From the NCBI GenBank assembly GCA_015501595.1, contig JADNRX010000188.1, positions 42,206 to 106,205 on the forward strand: a stretch of 64,000 nt of DNA, written 5' to 3'. Below the pieces are notes generated by a model. That model saw nothing but the letters and a program-made list of their open reading frames with translations, did not search any database and was not told where the DNA came from. Source of the stretch: Hymenopellis radicata (taxonomy: Eukaryota > Basidiomycota > Agaricomycetes > Agaricales > Physalacriaceae). This document shows positions 1 to 10,291 of the stretch, one piece after another. The position numbers were made by a program, and so were the translations under genes. The first letter of the stretch is position 1; each line of letters starts with the position of its first letter.

Positions 1-455
1 AGCGTATCCAGGTTCAAATTTGAGACTGGATCGCTTGATGATCTTCTTCCAATCACGAAGTTTCTTCTGATTAGGCTGCACCAGTTCTCCCATCCGGTGA
101 ACAGCATAGAAGGCACATGATATGATGCTGGCAAAAAGAAGATCATCGTACTTCTGAGTCTGATTTGCGATATTGACAAAGAGTTGAAGGTGATGGATGC
201 GAAGTGGAGGTTTCCTATGTATAGGATCCGCTCTCACCTTCTTAGCACCTCGGATAGTAGCTTGAACGAGTGCAGATGCACGAGCGTCAGCAAAGTGAGG
301 ATAGAACTCTTTGAGGAAATGTTTCGCGCCAGACAAGTATTTTGGAGCAGAAGCAATGAATTGCGATGTGTACGCAATGTAACAAGATAAGGTCTCCGGA
401 GTAGGATCCAAAGACAGGTTATGTGTTTTACAGAAGTGAGCGTAATCTCTGGCAC
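1..455 (-). pseudogene. Family A tyrosine recombinase fragment (copy A-0)
   Basis: Read on the minus strand, this matches the N-terminal and central part of the family A recombinase found complete at 4640-5644, including the stretch around the first catalytic Arg (HRMGEL in other copies). Position 1 is inside the gene, so the copy continues outside the window. It ends abruptly at 455, where the left end of copy A-1 (TCGATGTAAATG) begins. A-1 has therefore landed in an older, oppositely oriented relative. The reading frame carries a difference in the conserved region near 118-124. The missing half does not reappear after A-1. Confidence 0.85.
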
Positions 456-1223
456 TCGATGTAAATGCGGATTCCAAGGGTAGGGAGCGTTTTCAGAGGC
501 CTCTGCATGCCCCACACCTCTCCATACCCCTATACCTAACTCCCTGCTTCAGGGAGTCCACTCAGTTAGCTTAACCGAGTCAAACCGAGTCAAATCATCA
601 TCTGGTCAAAAATCTGCATTGTTTGACTAAATGCTGACTCTCTGCTGCTATTACTGCAGCTACTCCATCCTCTGAGCTCTTCCTAGACTTGTCTAGCCTG
701 TGTCTGGTGTTGTAGTAACAACAGAGGCCACTCACAGGGCGCCCTAGAAGGTTTAGGCAAAAGTTCCCACGCTCTGCCTTCTGCCTCTTACTATCACCTT
801 CTCCAGAGGCAAGCAGTTCGTGATCCCTCCAGTCCTCCTGCTCAGGACTGATGCCATACCCCTCTAGAGCACTGTCTGAAGCCGCCTAGCCAGCCCCAAA
901 ACCAGTCCAGACAGGCCCAAAGTGTCCAATTTGTGGGAAATTCGCACTTTTGCTCTCCCAGACAAGCAGCACTTGCTCTACCCAGTCCTCTTGCTCAGGA
1001 CTGATGCATTGGCACCCTAGAAGTCTATTGGAACCATTTGCCACAGCCCCAGAGCCCTACAGCTCTTCCTGCTCCCTCTGCTTCCAGTATGTGCCAATGT
1101 CTCACATCCAGCTCTTCAGAGCTGATGCCTTTTGTGCCCAGATACCCATTCCTTTTCAAGGACTCCTTATCAAGGACACTTCTGTGGGCTATCTGGTCAC
1201 AGTTAGCTCCGCTTTTTTGCGTC
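456..1223 (+). repeat. Split direct repeat A1 of copy A-1
   Basis: The repeat begins TCGATGTAAATGCGG and ends at TTTTTTGCGTC. The same sequence recurs at 5803-6617 (A2), in the solo units and in the other copies. A 57-bp segment present in the other copies is missing here. It lies between two TATCTGGTCACAG repeats, which suggests slippage or recombination. The repeat itself contains a degenerate internal duplication around CAGTCCTC(C/T)TGCTCAGGACTG. Short ORFs inside it recur only because the repeat recurs. Confidence 0.85.
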
Positions 1224-1710
1224 CTTTTCTTTGCGGTTTCACCCCACATCCCTCTCCCAAGCGGCTCACCACCGCTTCTTCGAGCTCAACACTCCGTTCA
1301 GCGTGCTATACCTCCCTGGGCTCGGTGTCCTCCTTGTACTTCCTTGTCATCGTCAATCAGTGGTACAGCTCAACCTGTGCTTGCGACCGAGTTCAACACC
1401 TGGTCGTACAACGTGTGCCTGACTCCCTCACAAGGAGTGTAAATCAGGGGGCTGATTGTGAGACGAGTTCGCTCTCCGAGTGCGCCGTAACACGTTCGCT
1501 CGTTGAGTGTTCGATAGGCTTGGTTAAGGATCGGTCGTACATCTTGTTCAGGCGCTCTCTATTCGCTCATTACCTGGGTGTTCTCTCTGCGAGAGCATTT
1601 GCGTTCTGAGGAGTAGACTAGCCAAAAGGCAGCAAGAGGGCGAGAAGCCTGCGCAGACAGCCTTAGGTTGCACATTCTGCTGAGAACGTTCCTGAATCAG
1701 GAAGCGGACT
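1224..1710 (+). other. Untranslated leader of family A, copy A-1
   Basis: This leader of about 490 nt lies between repeat A1 and the gag ATG and is conserved in copies A-2 (minus strand, 10292-10777) and A-3 (21010-21495). It ends with the short palindrome CCTGAATCAGG just before the gag start. I see no convincing ORF of its own. Open frames here are unconserved in position and are most likely chance. Confidence 0.6.
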
Positions 1711-3099
1711 ATGTCCTCGGACGATGATCTCAATGTTATCGATGAAACCCCTTCTCCCTCTCGCTCCCGCTCTGCGACACGCTCCTACGTCGCTCCCTCT
1801 CCCTCTCCACCACGTACCGCTACGCACTCTGTTGCAGACGAATCCGATGCGGATCACCGCGAAGAGGTTCGTCAACGTGCAGAGCAACTGGAGCAGCTCG
1901 TCGCAGACTTTGCTGATGGTACCATACCGTCCTACAACGAGTTCCTGCGACTCGCTCGGGAGACTGGTGCCTCAGCTGGAGAACTGGACGACTATGTCGA
2001 ACAAGTCGTTCAGATCATTGCCGCTCGAGAGGAGCACCACGACGGATCGGCTCCCCCCGATCCAGACCTCGCAGCGCAGCAAGCCGAGCAACAAGCTGCG
2101 CTTAAGCGCGCTGTTGAGGAGGCTGCATGGGCCGCACTTGGTGCGCGTCTCGATGCAGCTGCTGGAAAGCGTGCGCCCGAGCCTGGTCCCGTCGCTGGAC
2201 CGACCTCAGCTGCGCTGCTCTCCAAGTTACTTGGAGCGGAGCCTACTCCGTCAGGCATCTCTGCCTCAGTCCTCTCCTCCGCTCCGCATCTCGCGCAGTT
2301 GGCCTCACCAACCAACCTCTCTCCACACCTCCAAGAGTCTCAGCGTCTCCGTCGGCTCTTTACCAATGATAAGGATGTCGACGCTATCATCAATGTGTGT
2401 CAGACGCAGTCACTCCACGACCCGTTTGCATGCTCTCTCTGGCGCTCAATCGTGCTGGACCAGTACGTGGATTTTGAGAAACTCTATGCCTCGATCCACT
2501 CTGGCACGAATCAGCAAGAGGACACGAAGGACTTTGCTGGGGGCTTTGTGCTCATCCGCAAGGACCACGTCTCTGCGCGCCGAGCTCTCACTCAAGAGTC
2601 CGAGTGGACACGCGTCTTTGATGCGTATGCCACCGGTGTTGGGCTTATCTACCCTCACCGCAAGGACGAACTCCAGGGCTATCGCGTACTCATTGTGGAA
2701 CTATTCCGCGCCACGCCCTCGAATCCAGCGTTCCCTATTTGCTGTGATAAGGAGACTCGCACTCGCTATGCTAACTCTCCTTTCAATCTCAATGACCGCA
2801 ATGCGCTCCAGTTACCGCTTCTTACAGAGATGTTACGCACCTCTGAGGCGGCTAATCCACGCAAGCGGTCTTCTGATTCTAGCAGCTCGCAGCCTGCGAC
2901 ACGTCGTCGTGTCATCTGCCAGAATTGGAATCTGGGCAAATGCCCATCTCCGTGCCCGGGTAGCCGTGTACACGGTACTTGCAGTGAGTGCGGAGGAAAG
3001 CACACCGCCAAAAGCCACCCAGCCTGCCTCGTCCTCCTCGAAGCCAAGCAAGCTGTCAGTCGTGCAGGACCGAGTTCAGGCGGCAATGTCGAAGCCTAA
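1711..3099 (+). CDS. Gag-like protein of family A (copy A-1)
   Basis: This 462-residue protein would be the nucleocapsid-like component that packages the element RNA. The first ~60 residues are acidic and Ser/Pro-rich, followed by a mostly helical, Ala/Gln/Glu-rich middle. Near residues 400-440 are two consecutive Cys/His clusters: a C-x7-C-x3-C-x5-H type finger (starting CQNWNLGKC), then a knuckle CSECGGKH with a final Cys. The start ATG at 1711 is conserved in copies A-2 and A-3. The stop overlaps the start of the pol frame (ATG at 3086, +1 frame), suggesting reinitiation or frameshifting. The frame is intact here, whereas A-2 and A-3 are broken. The Gag role is inferred from position and the zinc clusters. 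Confidence 0.82.
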   Translation: MSSDDDLNVIDETPSPSRSRSATRSYVAPSPSPPRTATHSVADESDADHREEVRQRAEQLEQLVADFADGTIPSYNEFLRLARETGASAGELDDYVEQVVQIIAAREEHHDGSAPPDPDLAAQQAEQQAALKRAVEEAAWAALGARLDAAAGKRAPEPGPVAGPTSAALLSKLLGAEPTPSGISASVLSSAPHLAQLASPTNLSPHLQESQRLRRLFTNDKDVDAIINVCQTQSLHDPFACSLWRSIVLDQYVDFEKLYASIHSGTNQQEDTKDFAGGFVLIRKDHVSARRALTQESEWTRVFDAYATGVGLIYPHRKDELQGYRVLIVELFRATPSNPAFPICCDKETRTRYANSPFNLNDRNALQLPLLTEMLRTSEAANPRKRSSDSSSSQPATRRRVICQNWNLGKCPSPCPGSRVHGTCSECGGKHTAKSHPACLVLLEAKQAVSRAGPSSGGNVEA

Positions 3100-4658
3100 A
3101 TCGTTGAAGCTTAAATCCGATGCTGTACCACCACCTCCACGCTTTAAGCGTGGCTATGTATTTACTACGAATGTACCATCACAATCAAAAGCTCCTCCGA
3201 GCATTTCTTCCACTTTTACTGCTCCTCCACTTCCTTTACCTCCTGAACATATTCGCAACGATCCTACCATTCAGCAGTCTCTTGCTGCCGTTGCCAACTA
3301 TATCGAGGTCAGCACACCAATCAATGTTGACCGCTTTGAGCGACTTCTGGCCAATCATCCCAATCAACCCTTTGTGAAGTCTATTACTCGTTCGCTTCGT
3401 GAAGGGTTTTGGTCATTGCATGACGGTGAGTGGGAAGCGCACCTCAAAGAGCAGATCAAAGACAATTACTCTACTGAGGAGCGCGATCTCACTGAGCTGC
3501 GCAAACACCGTGATCAAGAAGTCGCTGCGGGTCGCTGGTCACCTGCGCTTCCAGAGGGCTTTAAGCTCCTTCCTGGTATGCGCCTGTCACCCATGTTCGT
3601 GGTGTGGCAGAAAGGTAAATCACGTGTCGTCATGGACCATACTGGCAATGGTCTTAATGAGGGCATTGCGAGAGAGGATGCAAAAGTGAAGTACGACGAC
3701 ATGCACTCCTTTGGGCAGGTACTGCATGACGTCCTTCAAACTCACCCTTACGAGGAAATCCTGCTCTTCAAGAGTGACATCTCGAAGGCATTCCTCAATC
3801 TCCCTGTTCATCCCATCTGGCAACTGCAGCAGGTTGTCATCGTTGACGGTCACTATTATATTGTGCGCCGTCTCATCTTTGGAAGTCGTGCATCTCCATA
3901 CTGCTGGTGCTCGTTCTCCGGTCTGGTTAACTGGATCGCTTGGGAACTTGACGTACTCGGCTTGCACGACTACATGGACGACTACTATGGCTGGGACACC
4001 AGTCGCAATCTAGTACTCTTTCATGGACAGCGACGTCCACATCGTCAAGTCCAGCTTCTTCTCTTGTGGGACTCTCTTGGCATTCCCTATGAGGACAAGA
4101 AGCAAGAGCACAGTCGTCAGCTCAAGATTATTGGTTTCTGGCTTGATGCCATCTACGGCTCCATTTCCCTCACTCCAGACTCCATCAGACGATACAGAGG
4201 CCGATATGGTCTGTTGGACAGATGCTAGCAATCTGGGCCTTTCCTTTGTATACGCTGGAAATGGCTTTTGCTATCGACTCCGAACTACAACCGGAGTTGA
4301 TACCTTCTTCAGAGAGCTGTTAGCTATCTTATGTGCTGTCCATCATGCCGCCTCTCGTCCCTATCCACCTCGTACGCTGTTGATTCATTCCGACAGCCTC
4401 GACTCCGTCTCAGTGTTCGACACTCTGGCTGCTTCTCAGTCAAGTCACAATGCTATCCTCCTTGCTATTGCAGACATTGTCATGCGTACAGGCATTGACG
4501 TACGTGTGAGGCACATCCGCGGGGTTGACAATGTGATGGCAGACATGTTGTCCCGCTTGCTGTTCTCTGACTTCCAGAAACAGTTTCCCTCCTACCGCAT
4601 CCGCATTATGGAGCCACCTCGAGAGCTCCTGCCGGTGCGATGGAGAGATTGCTTTTAG
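3086..4658 (+). pseudogene. Reverse transcriptase-RNase H of family A, broken by deletion
   Basis: The pol frame opens at ATG 3086, 14 nt before the gag stop and in the +1 frame. RT motifs are clear: KSDISKAFLNLPVHP, then FGSRASPYCW, then the catalytic YMDD at about residue 296 (near 3971). A 269-bp deletion at 4188, compared with copy A-3 (22780-23048), removes the RT thumb/connection and shifts the frame, so translation stops at 4228. The RNase H part continues in another frame to 4658 with WTDAS, an RE motif, IHSDS and DNVMADMLSR. The deletion lies between short matching bases. Reverse transcription by this copy is therefore unlikely. Confidence 0.85.
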
Positions 4659-5644
4659 AGGCATTGGGTGAGGGGAGACGCACTCGTCCCCCTCGCCCAT
4701 CCATGGACTTGCAGAAACTAGACGAACTTGTCTTATACTTGCAGGCCCATGCTATTGAGACTTCTACACGTCTTAATTACTCTACTGGTGCCAGAGATTA
4801 CGCATACTTTTGTAAAACACATAACCTGTCTTTGGATCCTACTCCGGAGACCTTATCTCGTTACATTGCGTACACATCACAATTCATTGCTTCTGCTCCA
4901 AAATACTTGTCTGGCGCGAAACATTTCCTCAAAGAGTTCTATCCTCACTTTGCTGACGCTCGTGCATCTGCACTCGTCCAAGCTACTATCCGAGGTGCTA
5001 AGAAGGTGAGAGCGGATCCTATACATAGGAAACCTCCACTTCGCATCCATCACCTTCAACTCTTTGTCAATATCGCAAATCAGACTCAGAAGTACGATGA
5101 TCTTCTTTTTGCCACCATCATGTCATGTGCCTTCTATGCTGTTCACCGAATGGGAGAACTGGTGCAGCCTAATCAGAAGAAACTTCGTGATTGGAAGAAG
5201 ATCATCAAGCGATCCAGTCTCAAATTTGAACCTGGATACGCTGGCTATCGCTTGCCTTATCATAAAAGCGATCCATTCTATCAGGGCACTGATATACTGT
5301 TTACTACTCAGAAAGAGGCTGATCCAATTGCTCTTCTGAAACGGTATGTCTTGCGCAGAGATAAGCTGCATGGTGCTCGAGCGGCACTCTTCATACGTGA
5401 CAACGGCGTGGTACCAACTCGATCCTGGTTTGAATCCAAATTCTTTGCGCTGGTGAGTAAAGAGTTTGGTGGTCATTCAGTCCGTTCTGGAGGCATAACA
5501 CACTACGCATCTCTGGGACTGGCTGAATCTATTCTTCAAGCCTTAGGTCGTTGGTCATCATCTGCTTGGAAGATCTATATACGCGACCATCCAGCAGTGC
5601 GTGCCGCTCAGCAGTTAGCAGCTCAAAAGAAATCCTCCTATTAA
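4640..5644 (+). CDS. Tyrosine recombinase of family A (copy A-1)
   Basis: This 334-residue protein would join the circular DNA intermediate of the element to the genome by a covalent tyrosyl-DNA step. An N-terminal SAM-like core-binding part (about residues 15-120) precedes the catalytic domain. Catalytic residues visible in order are Arg in HRMGEL (~170), a Lys-rich strand after it, H-x-x-R in GGHSVRSGG (~279-282), W in GRWSSSAW, and the nucleophile Tyr in KIYIRDHP (~312). The full R-K-HxxR-W-Y set is thus retained. The ATG lies 19 nt before the RNase H stop, so RNase H and recombinase overlap as in family B. This is the only full-length open family A recombinase in the window. Confidence 0.9.
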   Translation: MERLLLEALGEGRRTRPPRPSMDLQKLDELVLYLQAHAIETSTRLNYSTGARDYAYFCKTHNLSLDPTPETLSRYIAYTSQFIASAPKYLSGAKHFLKEFYPHFADARASALVQATIRGAKKVRADPIHRKPPLRIHHLQLFVNIANQTQKYDDLLFATIMSCAFYAVHRMGELVQPNQKKLRDWKKIIKRSSLKFEPGYAGYRLPYHKSDPFYQGTDILFTTQKEADPIALLKRYVLRRDKLHGARAALFIRDNGVVPTRSWFESKFFALVSKEFGGHSVRSGGITHYASLGLAESILQALGRWSSSAWKIYIRDHPAVRAAQQLAAQKKSSY

Positions 5645-5723
5645 AACCTTCCTCATCTTGCGTTTCGTAAACATCTTTCTTCACCTCCATCCACCCCTCC
5701 ACTACACACATGCATAGCACAGT

Positions 5724-5802
5724 AGGCACTTTACGATACGCTTAATTGATGAGGCCCTTGGGGTCCGATTTGGCCTAACTCCGTGTGATCTGAAAGCATA
5801 GG
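5724..5802 (+). repeat. Split direct repeat B1 of copy A-1
   Basis: This 79-bp repeat starts AGGCACTTTACGATACGC and ends GATCTGAAAGCATAGG, directly abutting A2 at 5803. The same sequence ends the element as B2 (6683-6741, truncated) and ends the solo units. Confidence 0.85.
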
Positions 5803-6617
5803 TCGATGTAAATGCGGATTCCAAGGGTAGGGAGCATTTTCAGAGGCCTCTGCATGCCCCACACCTCTCCATACCCCTATACCTAACTCCCTTCCACTCA
5901 GTTGGCTTAACCGAGTCAAACCGAGTCAAATCATCATTTAGTCAAAAATCTGCATTGTTTGACTAAATGCTGACTCTCTGCTACTACTACTGCAGCTACT
6001 CCATCCTCTGAGCTCTTCCTAGACTTGTCTAGCCTGTGTCTGGTGTTGTAGTAACAACAGAGGCCACTCACAGGGCGCCCTAGAAGGTTTAGGCAAAAGT
6101 TCCCACGCTCTGCCTTCTGCCTCTTACCATCACCTTCTCCCAGAGGCAAGCAGTTCGTGATCCCTCCAGTCCTCCTGCTCAGGACTGATGCCATACCCCT
6201 CTAGAGCACTGTCTGAAGCCGCCTAGCCAGCCCCAAAACCAGTCCAGACAGGCCCAAAGTGTCCAATTTGTGGGAAATTCACACTTTTGCTCTCCCAGGC
6301 AAGCAGCACTTGCTCTACCCAGTCCTCTTGCTCAGGACTGATGCATTGGCATCCTAGAAGTCTATTGGAACCATTTGCCACAGCCCCAGAGCCCTACAGC
6401 TCTTCCTGCTCCCTCTGCTTCCAGTATGTGCCAATGTCTCATATCCAGCTCTTCAGAGCTGATGCCTTTTGTGCCCAGATACCCATTCCTTTTCAAGGAC
6501 TCCTTATCAAGGACACTTCTGTGGGCTATCTGGTCACAGGTGCGCTCTCTGCACTGTCTCACTCCCCTCCAGCTAATCTGTGTTATCTGGTCACAGTTAG
6601 CTCCGCTTTTTTGCGTC
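5803..6617 (+). repeat. Split direct repeat A2 of copy A-1
   Basis: This 815-bp copy of the left repeat lies between B1 and B2. It retains the 57-bp segment missing from A1 and lacks a few bases of the CTGCTTCAGGGAG stretch. A2 plus the linker plus B2 equals one solo unit elsewhere in the window, so this segment should not be read as an independent insertion. Confidence 0.85.
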
Positions 6618-6741
6618 CCCTCCCACCTCTCCCACTGTAATTACAGTAACTACATTTCATGTATTATCTACCATGTACTGTAAGGCACTTTACGATACGC
6701 TTAATTGATGAGGCCCTTGGGGTCCGATTTGGCCTAACTCC
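6618..6741 (+). repeat. Linker and split direct repeat B2 of copy A-1
   Basis: A 65-bp linker containing the 14-bp palindrome ACTGTAATTACAGT is followed by B2 from 6683. B2 stops at GGCCTAACTCC, about 20 bp short of the usual end, and is followed by unrelated DNA. The linker is present in the solo units but not at the B1 junction. Confidence 0.75.
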
Positions 6742-7012
6742 ATATTCATGACCAAATTTTAGGTCCTACGACACCTAGGATATGCCGCGCTGCACGAAAA
6801 AAATACCCCACACTGCCCGTATACTCACCCATAGTGTTTTGACAGACCGATTAACAAGAATCATTTTTGTTCGTGCTTTATGAGCACACCCGTGCTAAAT
6901 AGCACGGGAAGCATTTCATAAGGCACGAGAATCCACTCACGCCTCCTGATGGTGAGACGTAGAACAACGTCTCATCAACGCAAGACAATGAGGGATTATG
7001 CTGGGGGTGGGG
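6742..7012. mobile_element. Fragment of a hAT-type non-autonomous element
   Basis: Positions 6862-6990 resemble 51126-51245, inside the hAT-type element at 50940-53266. Both carry TTTTTGTTCGTGC, a GTGCTAAATAGCACGGG or GCGCTAAATAGCACGGG hairpin, AGCATT, and an ACGTTG-type palindrome. No termini or target duplication are visible, so this is a relic. I see no gene in this interval. Confidence 0.45.
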
Positions 7013-7357
7013 GTTGCCGAACAGGCAACTGCTGAGCAACTTTTGGTTGACACGCGGTGCATTTATCTTTACCTCGCTCCGTGAAAGACCATGTTTATCT
7101 ATTTAATACTTTGTCCTCATGTAGTTACTTCGTCCTCGTGTAGTTAGTTCAGACTTATGCAGTCACTAAGTAACCCATCACACAGCCACCGCCGGAATCA
7201 GAAGTCGGCTGCAAGCCAATCGCCAGTCACACGATGAGTAAATAGTATTATGATATTAATGAAATAAGTGCACATTATTAAATATTCAACAATTATCCTT
7301 TACCGCGTGTCAGCAGAGTTTCTCTGCAGTTGCTCTGGCAGTTGCCTGTTCGGCAAC
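7013..7357. mobile_element. MITE-like element with palindromic terminal inverted repeats
   Basis: The two ends are inverted copies: GTTGCCGAACAGGCAAC at 7013-7029 and its reverse complement at 7341-7357. Similarity continues inward to GACACGCGG on both sides (about 45-55 bp). Each terminal motif is itself a hairpin (GTTGCC/GGCAAC around GAACA). The 230-bp centre is AT-rich and non-coding. I could not find a target duplication, so the superfamily is unknown. Confidence 0.55.
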
Positions 7358-7389
7358 TTAATCGAGTTGCCGCCAGTTTGCCACCTGTG

Positions 7390-10291
7390 TGATGGACAGC
7401 ACATAAGATAGCTAACAGCTCTCTGAAGAAGGTATCAACTCCGGTTGTAGTTCGGAGTCGATAGCAAAAGCCATTTCCAGCATATACAAAGGAAAGGCCC
7501 AGATTGCTAGCATCTGTCCAACAGACTATATCGGCCTCTGTATCGTCCCAAGCCTGCGCATTGACGAAGCGCACTCCGATACAGTGTCGCAATGCATTGA
7601 CAAACCAAGTGAGGTCAGATCTAACCTCAAGGTTCAATGGAATGCCTTTGTACTGCAGGGTTTTACCGCTCATCTTGCGGTAGAGCTCTGTAAGTGCTGG
7701 CCGTGCCCAAGGCAACACATTCAAAGCCCAGTTGAGATAACCACCCAAGGATAGCCATTCCTTGAGAGGAGGTTTGAGATCAGACAAGAACGACTCGATT
7801 CTAGTGATCATGTCTGTGATGGAGTCTGGAGTGAGGGAAATGGAGCCGTAGATGGCATCAAGCCAGAAACCAATAATCTTGAGCTGACGACTGTGCTCTT
7901 GCTTCTTGTCCTCATAGGGAATGCCAAGAGAGTCCCACAAGAGAAGAAGCTGGACTTGACGATGTGGACGTCGCTGTCCATGAAAGAGTACTAGATTGCA
8001 ACTGGTGTCCCAGCCATAGTAGTCGTCCATGTAGTCGTGCAAGCCGAGTACGTCAAGTTCCCAAGCGATCCAGTTAACCAGACCGGAGAACGAGCACCAG
8101 CAGTATGGAGATGCACGACTTCCAAAGATGAGACGGCGCACAATATAATAGTGACCGTCAACGATGACAACCTGCTGCAGTTGCCAGATGGGATGAACAG
8201 GGAGATTGAGGAATGCCTTCGAGATGTCACTCTTGAAGAGCAGGATTTCCTCGTAAGGGTGAGTTTGAAGGACGTCATGCAGTACCTGCCCAAAGGAGTG
8301 CATGTCGTCGTACTTCACTTTTGCATCCTCTCTCGCAATGCCCTCATTAAGACCATTGCCAGTATGGTCCATGACGACACGTGATTTACCTTTCTGCCAC
8401 ACCACGAACATGGGTGACAGGCGCATACCAGGAAGGAGCTTAAAGCCCTCTGGAAGCGCAGGTGACCAGCGACCCGCAGCGACTTCTTGATCACGGTGTT
8501 TGCGCAGCTCAGTGAGATCGCGCTCCTCAGTAGAGTAATTGTCTTTGATCTGCTCTTTGAGGTGCGCTTCCCACTCACCGTCATGCAATGGCCAAAACCC
8601 TTCACGAAGCGAACGAGTAATAGACTTCACAAAGGGTTGATTGGGATGTTTGGCCAGAAGTCGCTCAAAGCGGTCAACATTGATTGGTGTGCTGACCTCG
8701 ATATAGTTGGCAACAGCAGCAAGAGACTGCTGAATGGTAGGATCGTTGCGAATATGTTCAGGAGGTAAAGGAAGTGGAGGAGCAGTATAAGTGGAAGAAA
8801 TGCTCGGAGGAGCTTTTGATTGTGATGGTACATTCGTAGTAAATACATAGCCACGCTTAAAGCGTGGAGGTGGTGGTACAGCATCGGATTTACGCTTCAA
8901 CGATTTAGGCTTCGACATTGCCGCCTGAACTCGGTCCTGCACGACTGACAGCTCGCTTGGCTTCGAGGAGGACGAGGCAGGCTGGGTGGCTTTTGGCGGT
9001 GTGCTTTCCTCCGCACTCACTGCAAGTACCGTGTACACGGCTACCCGGGCACGGAGATGGGCATTTGCCCAGATTCCAATTCTGGCAGATGACGCGACGA
9101 CGTGTCGCAGGCTGCGAGCTGCTAGAATCAGAAGACCGCTTGCGTGGATTAGCGCCTCAGAGGTGCGTAACATCTCTGTAAGAAGCGGTAACTGGAGCGC
9201 ATTGCGGTCATTGAGATTGAAAGGAGAGTTAGCATAGCGAGTGCGAGTCTCCTTATCACAGCGAATAGGGAACGCTGGATTCGAGGGCGTGGCGCGGAAT
9301 AGTTCCACAATGAGTACGCGATAGCCCTGGAGTTCGTCCTTGCGGTGAGGGTAGATAAGCCCAACACCGGTGGCATACGCATCAAAGACGCGTGTCCACT
9401 CGGACTCTTGAGTGAGAGCTCGGCGCGCAGAGACGTGGTCCTTGCGGATGAGCACAAAGCCCCCAGCAAAGTCCTTCGTGTCCTCTTGCTGATTCGTGCC
9501 AGAGTGGATCGAGGCATAGAGTTTCTCAAAATCCACGTACTGGTCCAGCACGATTGAGCGCCAGAGAGAGCGTGCAAACGGGTCGTGGAGTGACTGCGTC
9601 TGACACACATTGATGATAGCGTCGACATCCTTATCATTGGTAAAGAGCCGACGGAGACGCTGAGTCTCTTGGAGGTGTGGAGAGAGGTTGGTTGGTGAGG
9701 CCAACTGCGCGAGATGCGGAGCGGAGGAGAGGACTGAGGCAGAGATGCCTGACGGAGTAGGCTCCGCTCCAAGTAACTTGGAGAGCAGCGCAGCTGAGGT
9801 CGGTCCAGCGACGGGACCAGGCTCGGGCGCACGCTTTCCAGCAGCTGCATCGAGACGCGCACCAAGTGCGGCCCATGCAGCCTCCTCAACAGCGCGCTTA
9901 AGCGCAGCTTGTTGCTCAGCTTGCTGCGCTGCGAGGTCTGGATCGGGAGGAGCCGATCCGTCGTGGTGCTCCTCTCGAGCGGCAATGATCTGAACGACTT
10001 GTTCGACATAGTCGTCCAGTTCTCCAGCTGAGGCACCAGTCTCCCGAGCGAGTCGCAGGAACTCGTTGTAGGACGGTATGGTACCATCAGCAAAGTCTGC
10101 GACGAGCTGCTCCAGTTGCTCTGCACGTTGACGAACCTCTTCGCGGTGATCCGCATCGGATTCGTCTGCAACAGAGTGCGTAGCGGTACGTGGTGGAGAG
10201 GGAGAGGAGCGACGTAGGAGCGTGTCGCAGAGCGGGAGCGAGAGGGAGAAGGGGTTTCATCGATAACATTGAGATCATCGTCCGAGGACAT
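7390..10291 (-). pseudogene. gag and pol of copy A-2, frameshifted and truncated
   Basis: The gag ATG is at 10291. A single-base deletion in a CT-rich run about 85 nt downstream shifts the frame. The middle of gag is open again from about 9704. A second one-base loss in the codons after LRTSEA (near 9150) pushes gag directly into the pol frame, giving a continuous 803-codon gag-RT-RNase H frame (9704 to 7293) whose last residues are unrelated flanking DNA. The zinc clusters are lost from frame. RT motifs KSDISKAF and YMDD and the RNase H WTDAS are readable. The apparent fusion is a decay product, because A-1 and A-3 keep gag and pol in different frames. Confidence 0.82.

Larger units (their letters stand above)
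456..6741 (+). mobile_element. Family A YR retrotransposon, copy A-1 (most complete)
   Basis: This is a retrotransposon that integrates with a tyrosine recombinase instead of a DDE integrase. Order: direct repeat A1 (456-1223), leader, gag, RT plus RNase H, tyrosine recombinase, B1 (5724-5802), A2 (5803-6617), short linker, B2 (6683-6741). The A1-ORFs-B1-A2-B2 order is the split direct repeat layout known from PAT/Ngaro-type members of the DIRS order. No methyltransferase or hydrolase domain is seen. A1 carries a 57-bp deletion between two copies of TATCTGGTCACAG, pol has a 269-bp frame-breaking deletion, and B2 lacks its last ~20 bp. The copy is therefore not autonomous, although its recombinase frame is open. 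Assignment to Ngaro/PAT rather than another YR group is inference. Confidence 0.88.

Noticed and set aside
950..1609. Recurring ORFs of 66-219 codons inside the A repeats (also near 6287, 10560, 19295, 20679, 25116, 31811, 39251)
   Set aside because: They recur only because the terminal repeat recurs, have no domain, overlap each other on both strands, and change length with small indels.
5803..6741. Independent non-autonomous element next to copy A-1
   Set aside because: First read as a separate MITE, but B1-A2-B2 order shows that it is the right repeat block of A-1 itself.
7293..9704. 803-codon gag-pol fusion as a real gene
   Set aside because: It depends on one-base losses relative to A-1 and A-3 and ends in unrelated flank, so it is a decay artefact.
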